Positions 16,915 through 26,641 are shown, numbered from the stretch's first letter. The stretch is 60,476 bases of DNA from RGIG3528 sp045598045 (GCA_045598045.1 JAZLLG010000019.1:1-60476), one strand, 5' to 3'. Made by a program: numbers and translations. Notes: generated from the letters alone by a model not told the origin.

Positions 16915-18218
16915 TAGCTTTTCCTAAAGTTATTAATCATCTGGCAAAGTGTTTTAACACTTCTTATCACACGGTCAAATGCACCGATTCTGAAAAGACT
17001 TATTATAATCATTCCGATAGGTATTGAAATGATAAGTCCGCCGATGGAGCCGAGACGGTATCCGATATACATACAGATAAGCGTAATCAGAGGATTCATC
17101 TCAACCGCATCACTTACAAGCTTAGGCTGTAAAAGCTGTCTTACAAACTGGAGTACAATGTAAAGAACAGCAAGCCAGATGGCCTGAGTAACGGCTGTTG
17201 TTCCTCCGATAATCAAATCCACCGCAATCCAAGGCCAGTAAACCGCTCCCATACCGAAAACAGGAAGGAAATCAAGGAATGCGATGATAAATGCAACGAG
17301 TGCGGAATACGGCACTCCCATTATCAAAAATACAACGAACTGTATTGCAAACACAATGAGAAGAATGATGAATTGCGCTTTAAAATAGCCGCCGATAGCC
17401 TTTTTGAAGTTATCAACAACAAGATTGTAATAATCCTGTGTGGACTGAGGCGTTATTTTCTTAAGCGTTGCAACAATATCGTCATGCTGCGCGGTGAAGA
17501 AGTAGGCTCCGAGAATGCAGGCAATAACCGCGAGCAAAACATCGATAAAGCCACCGAATACACCGAAAGCATTTCCGACTTTCTCAAGATCAAAACCTGA
17601 AAAGAGATTTTGAAGTTTATTGGGAAGGTCTCTCGAAAACTCCGAAACACTTGTCTGTATCTGAGGCGGAAGGCTGTTGTAAACGGAAGAAAGCTTCTGT
17701 CCTGCAGCATCCCAGGCCTTTTCAACAGTTGTCATTATTGTTTCACGATTTTCGTAAAGCTTGCGGCACTCATCCACGGCAACATAGCCGATTCCGAACA
17801 AAATGCCCGCAACCAAAAGAATAACAAGCACAATTACTATGGCCGAACTGACCTTACGCGCGATTTTCATCTTGTTTTTCAGAAATCTAACAAGCGGATT
17901 CGCTATGGCGGAAATAATCAGTGCAATAACCAGAGGCAGGAACCACAAAAGGACTTTGGGAAGCACGAAAATAACAAGCGCAAGTGCCACTAAAGCAAGG
18001 ATAAGGTTTACGAGAGCCTTAACGTATACTTTTCCTCCCTTAGCTTCCGTTTCTGCAGGTTCTTTCTCAAGGACAGGACGAACCGGCTCTTCGTATTCCG
18101 CATGCAGACGCATCTTTTCACGTGCATCGCGCAGTTTCTGAAGTCGTTTGTCGCGTCTTCTTTTTCCTTTTTTGTTAACTGTTGTTTTTTCGGTTACCGC
18201 AGATTTATTATCTTCCAT
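16914..18218 (-). CDS. AI-2E family membrane transporter
   Basis: A 434-residue protein with a ~60-residue very basic then acidic cytoplasmic N-terminus (KGKRRRDKRLQKLRDAREKM), followed by the AI-2E/PerM family architecture: paired N-terminal membrane segments, a soluble central region (residues ~160-235) and a C-terminal group of membrane helices with FLDFLPVFGMGAVYWPWI, a family signature. Members export autoinducer-2 or act as Na+/H+ antiporters; the substrate here is unknown. It is 15 bp downstream of the metal permease gene and overlaps the next gene by 1 nt. Confidence 0.88.
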   Translation of the reverse strand: MEDNKSAVTEKTTVNKKGKRRRDKRLQKLRDAREKMRLHAEYEEPVRPVLEKEPAETEAKGGKVYVKALVNLILALVALALVIFVLPKVLLWFLPLVIALIISAIANPLVRFLKNKMKIARKVSSAIVIVLVILLVAGILFGIGYVAVDECRKLYENRETIMTTVEKAWDAAGQKLSSVYNSLPPQIQTSVSEFSRDLPNKLQNLFSGFDLEKVGNAFGVFGGFIDVLLAVIACILGAYFFTAQHDDIVATLKKITPQSTQDYYNLVVDNFKKAIGGYFKAQFIILLIVFAIQFVVFLIMGVPYSALVAFIIAFLDFLPVFGMGAVYWPWIAVDLIIGGTTAVTQAIWLAVLYIVLQFVRQLLQPKLVSDAVEMNPLITLICMYIGYRLGSIGGLIISIPIGMIIISLFRIGAFDRVIRSVKTLCQMINNFRKS

Positions 18219-18233
18219 AATTCTCCTAAAGAG

Positions 18234-19031
18234 TTATTTTCTTGCAAGTCCTCGTAATGCAAAGGTAACGAAGAAAATAACCGATGCGATGATAGCTATC
18301 ATCGGGCCGACCGCAACGTCAAGATAATATGACAGTACAAGTCCGACAATGCCTGAAAACAGGGCTATTACTACTGAGTAAAGATTATATTCCCGCTGAT
18401 TCCGTGAAATATTTCTTGAGGAAGCCGCAGGAAGAATGATTAATGCATTTATGATGAGAATGCCCACCATGCGGACAGTCAGCATAACAACAACTGCCAC
18501 AAGGCATGCAAAAATGTTCTCGTAAAGAATTACAGGCACACCCTTACTTTTGGAAATGCTTCTGTTTACTCCGATTCCCGCAAGTCCGTTATAGCAGGTG
18601 AGCCAGCAGACAGCAACAGCAAACAAAGCAATCAGGAGCTTTATATTGTCCTTCATATTCACACTTAATATGTCGCCGACAAGCATTCCGGAGTATTTCG
18701 AAAAATCTCCGTTCTTCGAAAGGATTGCAAGTCCGACTGCGACGGAAAGTGATGAAAATACGGAAATGACCGTATCGGAAGAAACAACATTTTTGTGCTT
18801 AATGAGGTTAAGAAGCACAGCAAAAACTATAGCGAAAATAACCATTGAAATATCCGTATCAGACACGCCGAGAAGGATACCGATGGCCATTCCGGTAAAT
18901 GCCGAATGCCCAAGAGCATCAGAGAAGAAAGCCATCCTGTTGGATACGACCATCGTTCCCAGAAGCCCGAACATAGGCGTTATAAGCAATATGGCGATAA
19001 GCGCGTTTTTCATGAATTCATATTGAAACAT
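18234..19031 (-). CDS. Metal ABC transporter permease (ZnuB/MntB type)
   Basis: A 265-residue integral membrane protein of the ABC-3 family with about eight hydrophobic segments and the conserved stretch SDALGHSAFTGMAIG near residues 37-51. It forms the membrane channel of a zinc or manganese importer with the ATPase 13 bp upstream and the binding protein before that. Confidence 0.92.
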   Translation of the reverse strand: MFQYEFMKNALIAILLITPMFGLLGTMVVSNRMAFFSDALGHSAFTGMAIGILLGVSDTDISMVIFAIVFAVLLNLIKHKNVVSSDTVISVFSSLSVAVGLAILSKNGDFSKYSGMLVGDILSVNMKDNIKLLIALFAVAVCWLTCYNGLAGIGVNRSISKSKGVPVILYENIFACLVAVVVMLTVRMVGILIINALIILPAASSRNISRNQREYNLYSVVIALFSGIVGLVLSYYLDVAVGPMIAIIASVIFFVTFALRGLARK

Positions 19032-19044
19032 GTCGTCTGCCGCC

Positions 19045-19875
19045 TTATTTAAGATTCATAAAGGTTTCTTTGAAAATGTCGCTTTCCATGACTTCCTTAG
19101 CCGATCCGCTGGCAAGAACAGTCTTGTCGAGAAGTACGATGTTGTCCGCATAACGTGCTGTGAGCTCAAGGTCATGCGAAACGAGAATGATGGAGAGATC
19201 GTAACTCTTCTTAAGCTCGGACAGGATCCGATAGAAAAGCTCACGGCCGTTTTCATCAATACCCGAAACAGGTTCGTCCAAAAGGAGAAGGTTCGGTACA
19301 GGAGTGCATGCCACAGCAAGAAGGACCCTTTGAAGCTCGCCTCCGGAAAGATCGCAGACACGCTTGTCTATAAGGTCTGCAGCATCAAACAAATCAAGCC
19401 TTGCTTTTATCCTGTCATACAGTTTCCCGCTCTTAAAAAGAAACACCGGAACGCGGCTTATGTAGGCCGCTGCCAGATCGTACACGGAAACCGGGGCGTT
19501 CTGGTCAATGTCAATGTGCTGTGGCACATAGCCTACTTTAAGCTTTGATACGGTGTTGTTTTTAATGTCACGAAAGCTGATTTCGCCATCATATGCGCGC
19601 TCCCCAAGTATGGACTTGATGAGCGTTGATTTGCCGGCGCCGTTTTTACCTACAATAACCGTAAGTTTTCCACAGTATATGGAAAGATTAAGGTTGTCAA
19701 GAATCGGCGTACTGCCGGCTTTAACTGTGAGATTCTTTATTTCAATGCGATGAAAACCACACGCCGCATTTTTACTGCCGCGTTTTACCTTGCCGTTCTT
19801 AAACATCGCCGCACGTTCGTCGTCGATGATTTCCATAAGCTCGGTATTTCTCTTTAACAAAGAGTTCAGCTTCAT
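19045..19875 (-). CDS. Metal ABC transporter ATP-binding protein (ZnuC/MntA type)
   Basis: A 276-residue ATPase with Walker A GKNGAGKST, signature LSGGELQR, Walker B LLLLDEPVSGID and a switch His in LVSHDL. Compared with typical ZnuC (about 230-250 residues) it has an extra ~45-residue N-terminus (LLKRNTELMEIIDDERAAMF...) of unknown role before the nucleotide-binding fold. It energises the importer encoded by the flanking genes. Confidence 0.92.
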   Translation of the reverse strand: MKLNSLLKRNTELMEIIDDERAAMFKNGKVKRGSKNAACGFHRIEIKNLTVKAGSTPILDNLNLSIYCGKLTVIVGKNGAGKSTLIKSILGERAYDGEISFRDIKNNTVSKLKVGYVPQHIDIDQNAPVSVYDLAAAYISRVPVFLFKSGKLYDRIKARLDLFDAADLIDKRVCDLSGGELQRVLLAVACTPVPNLLLLDEPVSGIDENGRELFYRILSELKKSYDLSIILVSHDLELTARYADNIVLLDKTVLASGSAKEVMESDIFKETFMNLK

Positions 19876-19888
19876 CGTTTCCCTTTTC

Positions 19889-20860
19889 CTAATTTAACAA
19901 CTTATCCACTGCAGTCTCGATTTCGAGGATATCTTTCCACAGGCCTGTGGGAAGATCGTCACCGTTCAAGGACGCTGTAAGAGGCTCAAGGAATACGCAT
20001 TCTGCGTTTGTTTCCGCAAGAATCTTTTCTGCTTCCTTTTTATTTCCTTCTTCTATGAAAATAAAAACGTACTTTTCTTTCTTGGCATTCTCAATTGCTT
20101 CTTTTATCTGAGCTGCGGAAGGTGTTTCGTTTTCATCAAGTGAAAATTCCGCGAGGCAGTCTATTCCGAGGCTTTCGGCAAGAGGGCCGAAGGCTTCGTT
20201 AAAGGTGATGCAATATACCGTTTCCGGAAGCTTTTCTTCAGATGTGAGCCCCTGAAGGCTTCGCCTGATATCGGATGCCTTATCTATGGCATCAAGCACC
20301 GTTCTTTCGTATCTGTTACGATTGTCGGAAATAACGGATGCCTCCTCCGGAAACTGCTTTGACAATGCTCCGCAGAGGTATTCAATCTCTTCCTTAAGCA
20401 TTTCGGGATTCATCCATACGTGAGGGTTTTCCTCACAAAAATCAGCTTCGGCACGATTGATGATGTCCATCCCTTCAAAACAATCCGTTGCATAGATAAC
20501 CGGAAGCTTTGTTTTCGCTTCGGTAATCTTTTCAACAAAATGTTCCATTCCCATACCGTTTGCTACGAACAAATCGGCATTTTCGATTGCCTTCATATCC
20601 TTTGTGGTCATCTGATAATCGTGAATGCAGCCTGTAAGCCCGCTCGTCATGTTGACAACGTCATAATCGGTGCCTTCCATAAGATTTGATACCATATCGT
20701 ACATCGGATAGAAAGAACATACGACGGTACCTTTCGCTTTTTTCAAAGCATCCGGCTTGTTGGCAAAAAGAACGATTATGAAAGCGACCAAAAGGATGAG
20801 TATTGATGCAATTAATGCTCCGAGACCAAGTTTCGGACGTTTTTTACTATTTTTCTCCAA
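19889..20860 (-). CDS. Metal ABC transporter substrate-binding protein (ZnuA-like)
   Basis: A 323-residue cluster A-I binding protein with an N-terminal membrane anchor (residues ~12-32) rather than a lipobox. Candidate metal ligands of the family are present: His in GCIHDYQ, His in ENPHVWMNP, and an acidic residue near the C-terminus. There is no His-rich acidic loop of the kind common in zinc-specific ZnuA, so zinc and manganese are both possible. The ATG lies within the last 14 nt of the DUF368 gene. Confidence 0.88.
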   Translation of the reverse strand: MEKNSKKRPKLGLGALIASILILLVAFIIVLFANKPDALKKAKGTVVCSFYPMYDMVSNLMEGTDYDVVNMTSGLTGCIHDYQMTTKDMKAIENADLFVANGMGMEHFVEKITEAKTKLPVIYATDCFEGMDIINRAEADFCEENPHVWMNPEMLKEEIEYLCGALSKQFPEEASVISDNRNRYERTVLDAIDKASDIRRSLQGLTSEEKLPETVYCITFNEAFGPLAESLGIDCLAEFSLDENETPSAAQIKEAIENAKKEKYVFIFIEEGNKKEAEKILAETNAECVFLEPLTASLNGDDLPTGLWKDILEIETAVDKLLN

Positions 20861-21707
20861 GTTTGTAAGCTCCTAAAAGACCGATACCAAATGCTGCCAC
20901 TCCAAGAATAATCATCAAAGGTGAAAATTCTGTAATACCGGAGTTAACATAAACGGGGTAAGGTGATGCAACAATAAGTCCGAGTATAGCACAGTAAGTT
21001 TTTGATTCATGTTTTGCAAGAAGCCAATGAATAAGCTTTGCAACCGCAAACATACCGATAATCACGCCTATTCCGAAGGGAAGAAGAATGCCCACTCCGG
21101 CAAGTACACCATGCCAGTCAAATTTAACAAGAGAATCGATAAGATCGTTTATGGATGAGATGATTGTGTTGTAGTAACCAAGAATCATCATGACCATAGA
21201 GCCCGAAACACCCGGGATAATCATTGTGGCAGCGGCAAGAACACCAAGCAATGTGCCGATGAGTACATGTACAAAAGAGAAGTCAAGGCTCTTTGCTGCA
21301 TCTCCCTGAGTATTGCCAAGAATCTGCAAGCCGATAACAAGTGCAAAGAAAGCAATGAAGAGAACTATGCTGAGCCAGTCAATCTTTTCTTTCTTGACGC
21401 TCTTCCAAATCATCGGAATGCCACCGAAGATGAGGCCGATGAAAAGAAGTGCCGTAGGAATCGGTGCCTTTGCAAAAAGGAACTCTATTGCCTTTGCAAA
21501 GCCTACGATACCGATGCCCATACCGAGGATGTACGGGATCAATGTTACTATGCTCTTCTTGAAATCCTTGAAAAGATTGTTGATGGAACCGATGATGTCT
21601 TCGTAAATTCCCATGGTGACCATCATCGTTCCTCCGGATACACCGGGAATGACGTTTGCAACGCCGATAATGATGCCCTTAAGGACACCCATAATAAACT
21701 TTAACAC
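20847..21707 (-). CDS. popT: DUF368 protein, probable undecaprenyl phosphate translocase (PopT family)
   Basis: A 286-residue membrane protein with about eight to nine hydrophobic segments and two inverted-looking copies of a VIPGVSGG motif: GVANVIPGVSGGTMMVTMG at residues ~16-34 and TMIIPGVSGSMVMMILG at ~160-177. This is the DUF368 family, whose members were shown to recycle undecaprenyl phosphate across the membrane for peptidoglycan and teichoic acid synthesis. It overlaps the methyltransferase stop by 7 nt and the metal-binding protein start by 14 nt, so all are co-translated. Confidence 0.85.
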   Translation of the reverse strand: MLKFIMGVLKGIIIGVANVIPGVSGGTMMVTMGIYEDIIGSINNLFKDFKKSIVTLIPYILGMGIGIVGFAKAIEFLFAKAPIPTALLFIGLIFGGIPMIWKSVKKEKIDWLSIVLFIAFFALVIGLQILGNTQGDAAKSLDFSFVHVLIGTLLGVLAAATMIIPGVSGSMVMMILGYYNTIISSINDLIDSLVKFDWHGVLAGVGILLPFGIGVIIGMFAVAKLIHWLLAKHESKTYCAILGLIVASPYPVYVNSGITEFSPLMIILGVAAFGIGLLGAYKLGEK

Positions 21708-22618
21708 AACTTTATCTCCTTACTGAAATCTGCCTTTACTACTTCACTCTGCCAACGTCCGGATGCTCCGCATGGCAGAACAAGCCCCGTTGCGGTTACA
21801 GGCAGACCGATTTCTTCCGACATTACTTTTCCGCCAAAACGCGAAGACACTTCTGTACCCAGAAGATATGACAAAACAGCGGGCTGAAGCCCCGTAGTGT
21901 ACGAATTGATAAGGAAAAACAGCGGCTTTTCCTTAAGAACACCTGTACAGAGCTTAACAAACTGATGGATGGACTCTTCTATTTTCCAAATTTCACCCTT
22001 TGGACCTCTTCCGTAAGAGGGCGGATCCATAATGACAGCGTCATAGAAATTTCCGCGACGGATTTCGCGCTCAACAAACTTCTGACAGTCATCAACGATA
22101 TAACGGATCGGAGCATTCTCCAACCCCGAAGAAACCGCATTCTCTTTTGCCCAGCCAACCATGCCTTTGGAAGCGTCAACGTGAGTAACCATGGCTCCGG
22201 CTTTCGCAGCTGCAAGAGTAGCCCCGCCGGTGTACGCAAAAAGATTAAGCACTTTGACTTCTGCATCGGGATTCTCGGCTTTTTTTCTGCGGATAAGCTC
22301 TGAAAACCAATCCCAGTTTACAGCCTGTTCGGGGAACAGGCCCGTATGCTTAAAAGCAAAAGGCTGAAGATTGAACGTAAGCTCTTTGTAGTTGATACAC
22401 CAGCGTTCAGGCATATCAAACATTTCCCATTCTCCGCCGCCTTTCGTTGAACGATGATAGTGGCCGTTGAGCTTCTTCCATTCAGGTATTTTTTTGTCTG
22501 TATTCCAGATTACCTGAGGATCCGGGCGAAGAAGAACATATTTTCCCCAGCGTTCAAGCTTTTCACCACCGGAGCAGTCCAAGACCTCATAATCTTTCCA
22601 GTTATCGGCAACCCACAT
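21701..22618 (-). CDS. Class I SAM-dependent methyltransferase, RlmI/RlmK-like
   Basis: A 305-residue methyltransferase of the Methyltrans_SAM type. The SAM-binding motif I is VLNLFAYTGGATLAAAKAG (residues ~122-140) and the base-targeting motif is MDPPSYGRG (~195), as in rRNA cytosine-5 methyltransferase RlmI and the RlmK half of RlmKL. It lacks the N-terminal PUA domain of RlmI, so the exact rRNA target is uncertain. It is the first gene of the eight-gene operon, driven by a promoter in the end of the neighbouring MFS gene. Confidence 0.85.
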   Translation of the reverse strand: MWVADNWKDYEVLDCSGGEKLERWGKYVLLRPDPQVIWNTDKKIPEWKKLNGHYHRSTKGGGEWEMFDMPERWCINYKELTFNLQPFAFKHTGLFPEQAVNWDWFSELIRRKKAENPDAEVKVLNLFAYTGGATLAAAKAGAMVTHVDASKGMVGWAKENAVSSGLENAPIRYIVDDCQKFVEREIRRGNFYDAVIMDPPSYGRGPKGEIWKIEESIHQFVKLCTGVLKEKPLFFLINSYTTGLQPAVLSYLLGTEVSSRFGGKVMSEEIGLPVTATGLVLPCGASGRWQSEVVKADFSKEIKLC

Positions 22619-22653
22619 AACTACTGCCTTTCATAAATAAAAATCAATATTTG

Positions 22654-22682
22654 ATTATATCAACTTCTTTTCTCTTTTGCAA
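22654..22682 (-). promoter_or_regulatory. Promoter of the eight-gene operon (22618 to 15618)
   Basis: On the minus strand TTGCAA (22677-22682), 17 nt, TATAAT (22654-22659). The -35 lies inside the 3' end of the MFS gene that stops at 22660. No Zur-like palindrome was recognised beside it. Confidence 0.65.
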
Positions 22683-23868
22683 ATTTCTTCATGACAAAGC
22701 CTGTCAGAGCAGCGCCCGCAAAAGCAGCAACCGAATATCCGAGAAGCGTAACCTTTACGCCGGGACCGTCAATAAGGCCTCCCGTAAGTGACGCAATGAG
22801 GAATGCAAGACTGACAGCCACCATAAGTATAGCCTGTCCACGCACCGCATCCTTCTCCTCCATAATCTGATTGACAAAGGAAACACTTGCGGGAATAAAC
22901 AATGCAAATGAAAACATCTGGAAGAACGTTGCCACATATACCATGAAAACATTCCACGCAATGAACGTAAGAAATACCTTAATAAAAAAGCATACTGCTC
23001 CGACAAAAATGAGCATACGTGTTCCGAACTTCTTTTCGAGTTTACTGAAGAAAATCATCGGAAGAAGCTCCATAACGGCTGCGAAGCTGAGCATACCGCC
23101 AAGGTCTTTCTTTGTTCCTCCGACATTTTCAATAATCTGGAAGTAGAAATTGTTGATGAAGGAATGGCTCATGTAAAACAGAAGAACACCGATAAGGAAT
23201 ACAAAAAACAGCTTATAGCGTCCGATAAAGGAAAACATGCTTTCCTTTTCCTTTGCCTGTTCTTCGGTAATCTTGCTCTTTGTGTCTGAACTAAGTGCGA
23301 TCACAAGCAGCACGGCAATAATGTATGCGCACGTAAAGAAGCCGAATTCCGGAGCTATGTCTGCATTGTACTTATCAACAAGGTTACCGATGATAACCGA
23401 AACCACCGCAAATCCAAGCGAGCCGACAGATCGTGCCGCACCAAAATTAATTTTGACGGTTTCGTTTTCGATTCTGTAGCAAAGCGCATTAACAAAGCCC
23501 TGTGTCGATGCTGACAAAACGCAAAGCAAAATAATTACGATGGTAAACAGAATGCCTGCCTTGTCCTGCATAAGAATGACACCGAATACAAGAGCCTCAA
23601 CAACATAACAGACTATGAGTATTGAAGCGAGACTGACCTTCTTTGACTTATCGGCAAACTTAGCAAGTTCCGTCTGAAATAAAACAGCAAAAGCATTTCC
23701 GAGAGCAAGGATTATTCCGATTTCGGCATTGTTGTAGCCTCTGTCCAGCATAACAACGCTGGCGAAGCTGAGAGCCGCACAGTACTGCATCCAGTATCCG
23801 CCCTGGAGAAGACCGTACAAAATGTTCATTTTTCCTGATTTCTTTTTTTCCACTAAAAAACACCCCAT
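22660..23868 (-). CDS. MFS transporter (LacY-like / MFS_1_like type)
   Basis: A 402-residue membrane protein with twelve predicted hydrophobic segments. The N-terminus (YGLLQGGYWMQYCAALSFASVVMLDRGYNNAEIGIILALGN) resembles the nucleoside/oligosaccharide H+ symporter-like branch of the MFS. The substrate is unknown. The start is uncertain: the first ATG at 23868 has no good ribosome binding site, while an in-frame GTG five codons on and an ATG at residue 14 (with AGGA before it) are possible. A promoter lies just upstream at 23900-23928. Confidence 0.8.
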   Translation of the reverse strand: MGCFLVEKKKSGKMNILYGLLQGGYWMQYCAALSFASVVMLDRGYNNAEIGIILALGNAFAVLFQTELAKFADKSKKVSLASILIVCYVVEALVFGVILMQDKAGILFTIVIILLCVLSASTQGFVNALCYRIENETVKINFGAARSVGSLGFAVVSVIIGNLVDKYNADIAPEFGFFTCAYIIAVLLVIALSSDTKSKITEEQAKEKESMFSFIGRYKLFFVFLIGVLLFYMSHSFINNFYFQIIENVGGTKKDLGGMLSFAAVMELLPMIFFSKLEKKFGTRMLIFVGAVCFFIKVFLTFIAWNVFMVYVATFFQMFSFALFIPASVSFVNQIMEEKDAVRGQAILMVAVSLAFLIASLTGGLIDGPGVKVTLLGYSVAAFAGAALTGFVMKKFAKEKRS

Positions 23869-23899
23869 ATATCATTTCTACCATTATAGGCAAATTGGG

Positions 23900-23928
23900 A
23901 TAATATCATATAAATGCGTTATTATCAA
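23900..23928 (-). promoter_or_regulatory. Promoter of the MFS gene
   Basis: On the minus strand TTGATA (23923-23928), 17 nt, TATTAT (23900-23905); the predicted start is ~25 nt before the ATG. Confidence 0.6.
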
Positions 23929-23983
23929 GAAATTTCCTCTGAACAAAATTTGGTCTGTCCTTGCATTCCTATAAAAGCAGACG

Positions 23984-25519
23984 CTACATTCCAAGAAGAC
24001 CGGAGCTTCTGTCAAGATCGCGAAGATGAAGAACATAGCTCACGTCTTCTTTGCGTATTTTGTCCTCTCCTGCCAAATCCGCCGAAGTTCGTGCCATTCG
24101 CAAGAGCTTATGAATCACACGCGCAGAATAACCGAATTTGTCACAGGCATTTCGAAGAAGGCTTCTCGCCTCTTCGTCAAGAACACAAAATTCGTCAATC
24201 ATTCCCGAGGACATGGCCGCATTACAGCTTACCCCCGAAATCCCCTCAAACCGTTTCTGCTGAATTTTTCTCGCTGCCTCAACTCTCTTCTTCAATTCCG
24301 CAGAAGGCGGGGCAGGCGTTGCGTTCTCCGTTTCGAAAAGGTCCACGGGATTTACGAACTTCTGTATGTCAATTCTGTCAAGTATCGGACCGGAAAGCTT
24401 GTTTCGATATTTTATAACCTCATAATCCGTGCAACGACATTTCCTGTCCGGATAATAGCCGCAAGGGCAGGGATTCATGGCTGCTATGAGAGTAAATGCG
24501 GCCGGGTACCGGTTTGTACCGTTAACTCTGGAAATAATAACCTGCTTGTCTTCCAGAGGCTGCCTTAATGCATCCAGCGCACTTTTTGAAAATTCCGAAA
24601 GCTCATCCAGAAAAAGGACTCCGTTATGAGAAAGCGACACCTCTCCGGGATTTGCAAAAGTACCGCCTCCGATAAGCGCATTCAACGAAACGTTATGATG
24701 AGGAGCTCTGAATGGTCTTTCTTTCATAAGTGCCGAACCTTCCTTAATCATTCCGGATATACTGTGGATTTTCGTTACTTCCAGCGCCTCACATTCCGTC
24801 ATCTGCGGAAGAATTGTAGGAATGCGCCTCGCTATCATCGTTTTTCCGCACCCCGGTCTTCCGATCATAAGCACATTGTGACCTCCCGCTGCCGCAAGCA
24901 CAATAGCCTCAACCAAGGAATTCTGCCCCTTTACTTCCGAAAAATCCGGCACTCTTTGTTCTTCATTTTCAGCGGTATCATATTCGGGCGGAAGCGGGGC
25001 CGATATTCTTCCCTCCAGAAATGAAATAACATCCTGAAGAAAATCAAAAGCGTATATATCCATATCAGAGACAAGCTTTGCTTCCGCATAATTTCCCGAC
25101 GGAAGAATGATGCGCCTTATCCCTGCAGCCTTCGCCGCCAGAATCATCGGTAAAATCCCTTTACAGGAGCGTAGCCTTCCGCCGAGTGAAAGCTCACCGA
25201 GAAATCCATAAGAGGACGTATTTTCCGGATGAATATATCCGGTCTGCATAAGAAGAGCCATTGCAAGCGCCAGATCATAATGAGATCCTCTCTTTCTTCT
25301 GTCACAGGGAGCCAGACTCAAAACAATCTTGCTTTCGGGGAGTATGTATCCGCAATCCCCGAGAGCAGAGCGAATTCTTTCTCCCGCTTCTTTTACCGCA
25401 GTATCTCCCATTCCGATGATGGAAAGGCTCTGCCGGTCGTCCGGCAGTATGCTCGCCTCTATATCCACAACATAGCCGTCTATTCCCTGAATTGAAAAAC
25501 TCTTTACTTCCGAAGCCAT
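23984..25519 (-). CDS. comM: YifB/ComM family Mg-chelatase-like AAA+ ATPase
   Basis: A 511-residue protein of the ComM family: N-terminal ribosomal S5 domain-like fold (residues 1-165), Mg-chelatase AAA+ core with Walker A GRPGCGKTM (~215), Walker B LFLDELSEF, and the C-terminal Mg-chelatase lid. A four-Cys cluster CPCGYYPDRKCRC near residue 345 is a typical family zinc site. ComM is a hexameric helicase that aids branch migration during natural transformation. The start overlaps dprA by 16 nt, supporting a DNA uptake and processing pair. Confidence 0.92.
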   Translation of the reverse strand: MASEVKSFSIQGIDGYVVDIEASILPDDRQSLSIIGMGDTAVKEAGERIRSALGDCGYILPESKIVLSLAPCDRRKRGSHYDLALAMALLMQTGYIHPENTSSYGFLGELSLGGRLRSCKGILPMILAAKAAGIRRIILPSGNYAEAKLVSDMDIYAFDFLQDVISFLEGRISAPLPPEYDTAENEEQRVPDFSEVKGQNSLVEAIVLAAAGGHNVLMIGRPGCGKTMIARRIPTILPQMTECEALEVTKIHSISGMIKEGSALMKERPFRAPHHNVSLNALIGGGTFANPGEVSLSHNGVLFLDELSEFSKSALDALRQPLEDKQVIISRVNGTNRYPAAFTLIAAMNPCPCGYYPDRKCRCTDYEVIKYRNKLSGPILDRIDIQKFVNPVDLFETENATPAPPSAELKKRVEAARKIQQKRFEGISGVSCNAAMSSGMIDEFCVLDEEARSLLRNACDKFGYSARVIHKLLRMARTSADLAGEDKIRKEDVSYVLHLRDLDRSSGLLGM

Positions 25520-26604
25520 ATTCTGTCCCCCTCCACAAAAACCAAGTCGTTCATCTCCATATCAGTGATTATTCCGTAAACCGCTGAACCGTCTTTTCCA
25601 ATCACATCCGAAACCGCAGGAATTGTCGAACTGCCTCCGGTCTGTTTCAGATGGTCCATAATCGTTCTCACTTCGTCATTTCCCGTCTTCTTTTCTTTCG
25701 TCTGCCCCTTTGTAACCGCTGTCTTCGTTTTATTTACCTTCTTTGTCTCTTTTGCGAATGAAAAAACCGAATCAGGAAAAATCCCGGGCAAAGTCAGCTG
25801 TTCATTTTCGTCCTCAAGCAGGTCTCCGGGCATGTAAAGTCTTGCTTTTCCTTCCGCAATAAGCCTGTTACAGCCCTCACTGGTTTTCGAATCGATTGGA
25901 CCGGGACAAGCATACAGCCTTTTACCATAAAGCAGGCTGTCCTCTGCGGTAAGTAATGCTCCGCTTATTCTGCCCGCCTCGGTTACAAGAACATAATCGG
26001 AAAACGCGGCAATTATTCTGTTTCTCCTTGGGAAAGTTTCATTTCCGGCAGGATGACCGGGTGAATACTCAGAAATAACAAGACCATTTTCGATGATACT
26101 TTCATAAAGCAAACGATGTTCCGCAGGATAACATATGTCTATCCCGCAACCCAATACGGCAACGGTGTAACCACCAACTTCAAGCGCAGCCCCGTGTGCA
26201 TAGGAATCTATCCCCTTCGCCATTCCGCTCACAATTGCCACACCTCTGGCTGCAAGCTGTTTCGCAATTGTCCCTGTAATGCTTTTACCATATTCGGAAC
26301 ATCGTCTGGAGCCGACAATTCCGACGCTTCTCATACCGGTTCTGAATTCTCCGCGGCAATAAAGAATAAGCGGAAGATCGTTTTGATCCATTATGCCGTA
26401 GTCCTTATACGGCGTAATGTAAACCTGTTTTTTTAAGCAGTCGTCCCAAATGCGTTTTGCCCTGTCCAGACACAAAAAAGGCTTTTCGAGCTTTTCCGAC
26501 AAAGCATCATATACTGCCTTCGGCGATCCGTGTCCTGCAATAAGCCGCCTCTTTTCAGCGAGGCCATACCCCTTAAGCTCGCTGAGCCATATCCAATAGA
26601 TCAT
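25504..26604 (-). CDS. dprA: DNA processing protein DprA (Smf)
   Basis: A DprA/Smf protein of 366 residues that loads RecA onto incoming single-stranded DNA. The Rossmann-like domain has GIVGSRRCSEYG, SGMAKGIDSYAH, VLGCGIDICYP and FPRRNRIIA. An N-terminal helical region (SELKGYGLAEKRRLI) and a C-terminal winged-helix domain flank it, joined by a Lys-rich linker. The start at 26604 (MIYWIWLSEL) is chosen since it fits the family N-terminus and has GGGGG nearby; an ATG at 26679 would add 25 residues encoded by an inverted repeat (26642-26663). Confidence 0.9.
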   Translation of the reverse strand: MIYWIWLSELKGYGLAEKRRLIAGHGSPKAVYDALSEKLEKPFLCLDRAKRIWDDCLKKQVYITPYKDYGIMDQNDLPLILYCRGEFRTGMRSVGIVGSRRCSEYGKSITGTIAKQLAARGVAIVSGMAKGIDSYAHGAALEVGGYTVAVLGCGIDICYPAEHRLLYESIIENGLVISEYSPGHPAGNETFPRRNRIIAAFSDYVLVTEAGRISGALLTAEDSLLYGKRLYACPGPIDSKTSEGCNRLIAEGKARLYMPGDLLEDENEQLTLPGIFPDSVFSFAKETKKVNKTKTAVTKGQTKEKKTGNDEVRTIMDHLKQTGGSSTIPAVSDVIGKDGSAVYGIITDMEMNDLVFVEGDRIWLRK

Positions 26605-26641
26605 AAAAACCCCCAATGATAATCTTAGCGTCATACAACGC

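Noticed and set aside
22619..22682. Zur or MntR operator for the metal importer operon
   Set aside because: No convincing inverted repeat around the promoter; the operon's leader is only ~30 nt.
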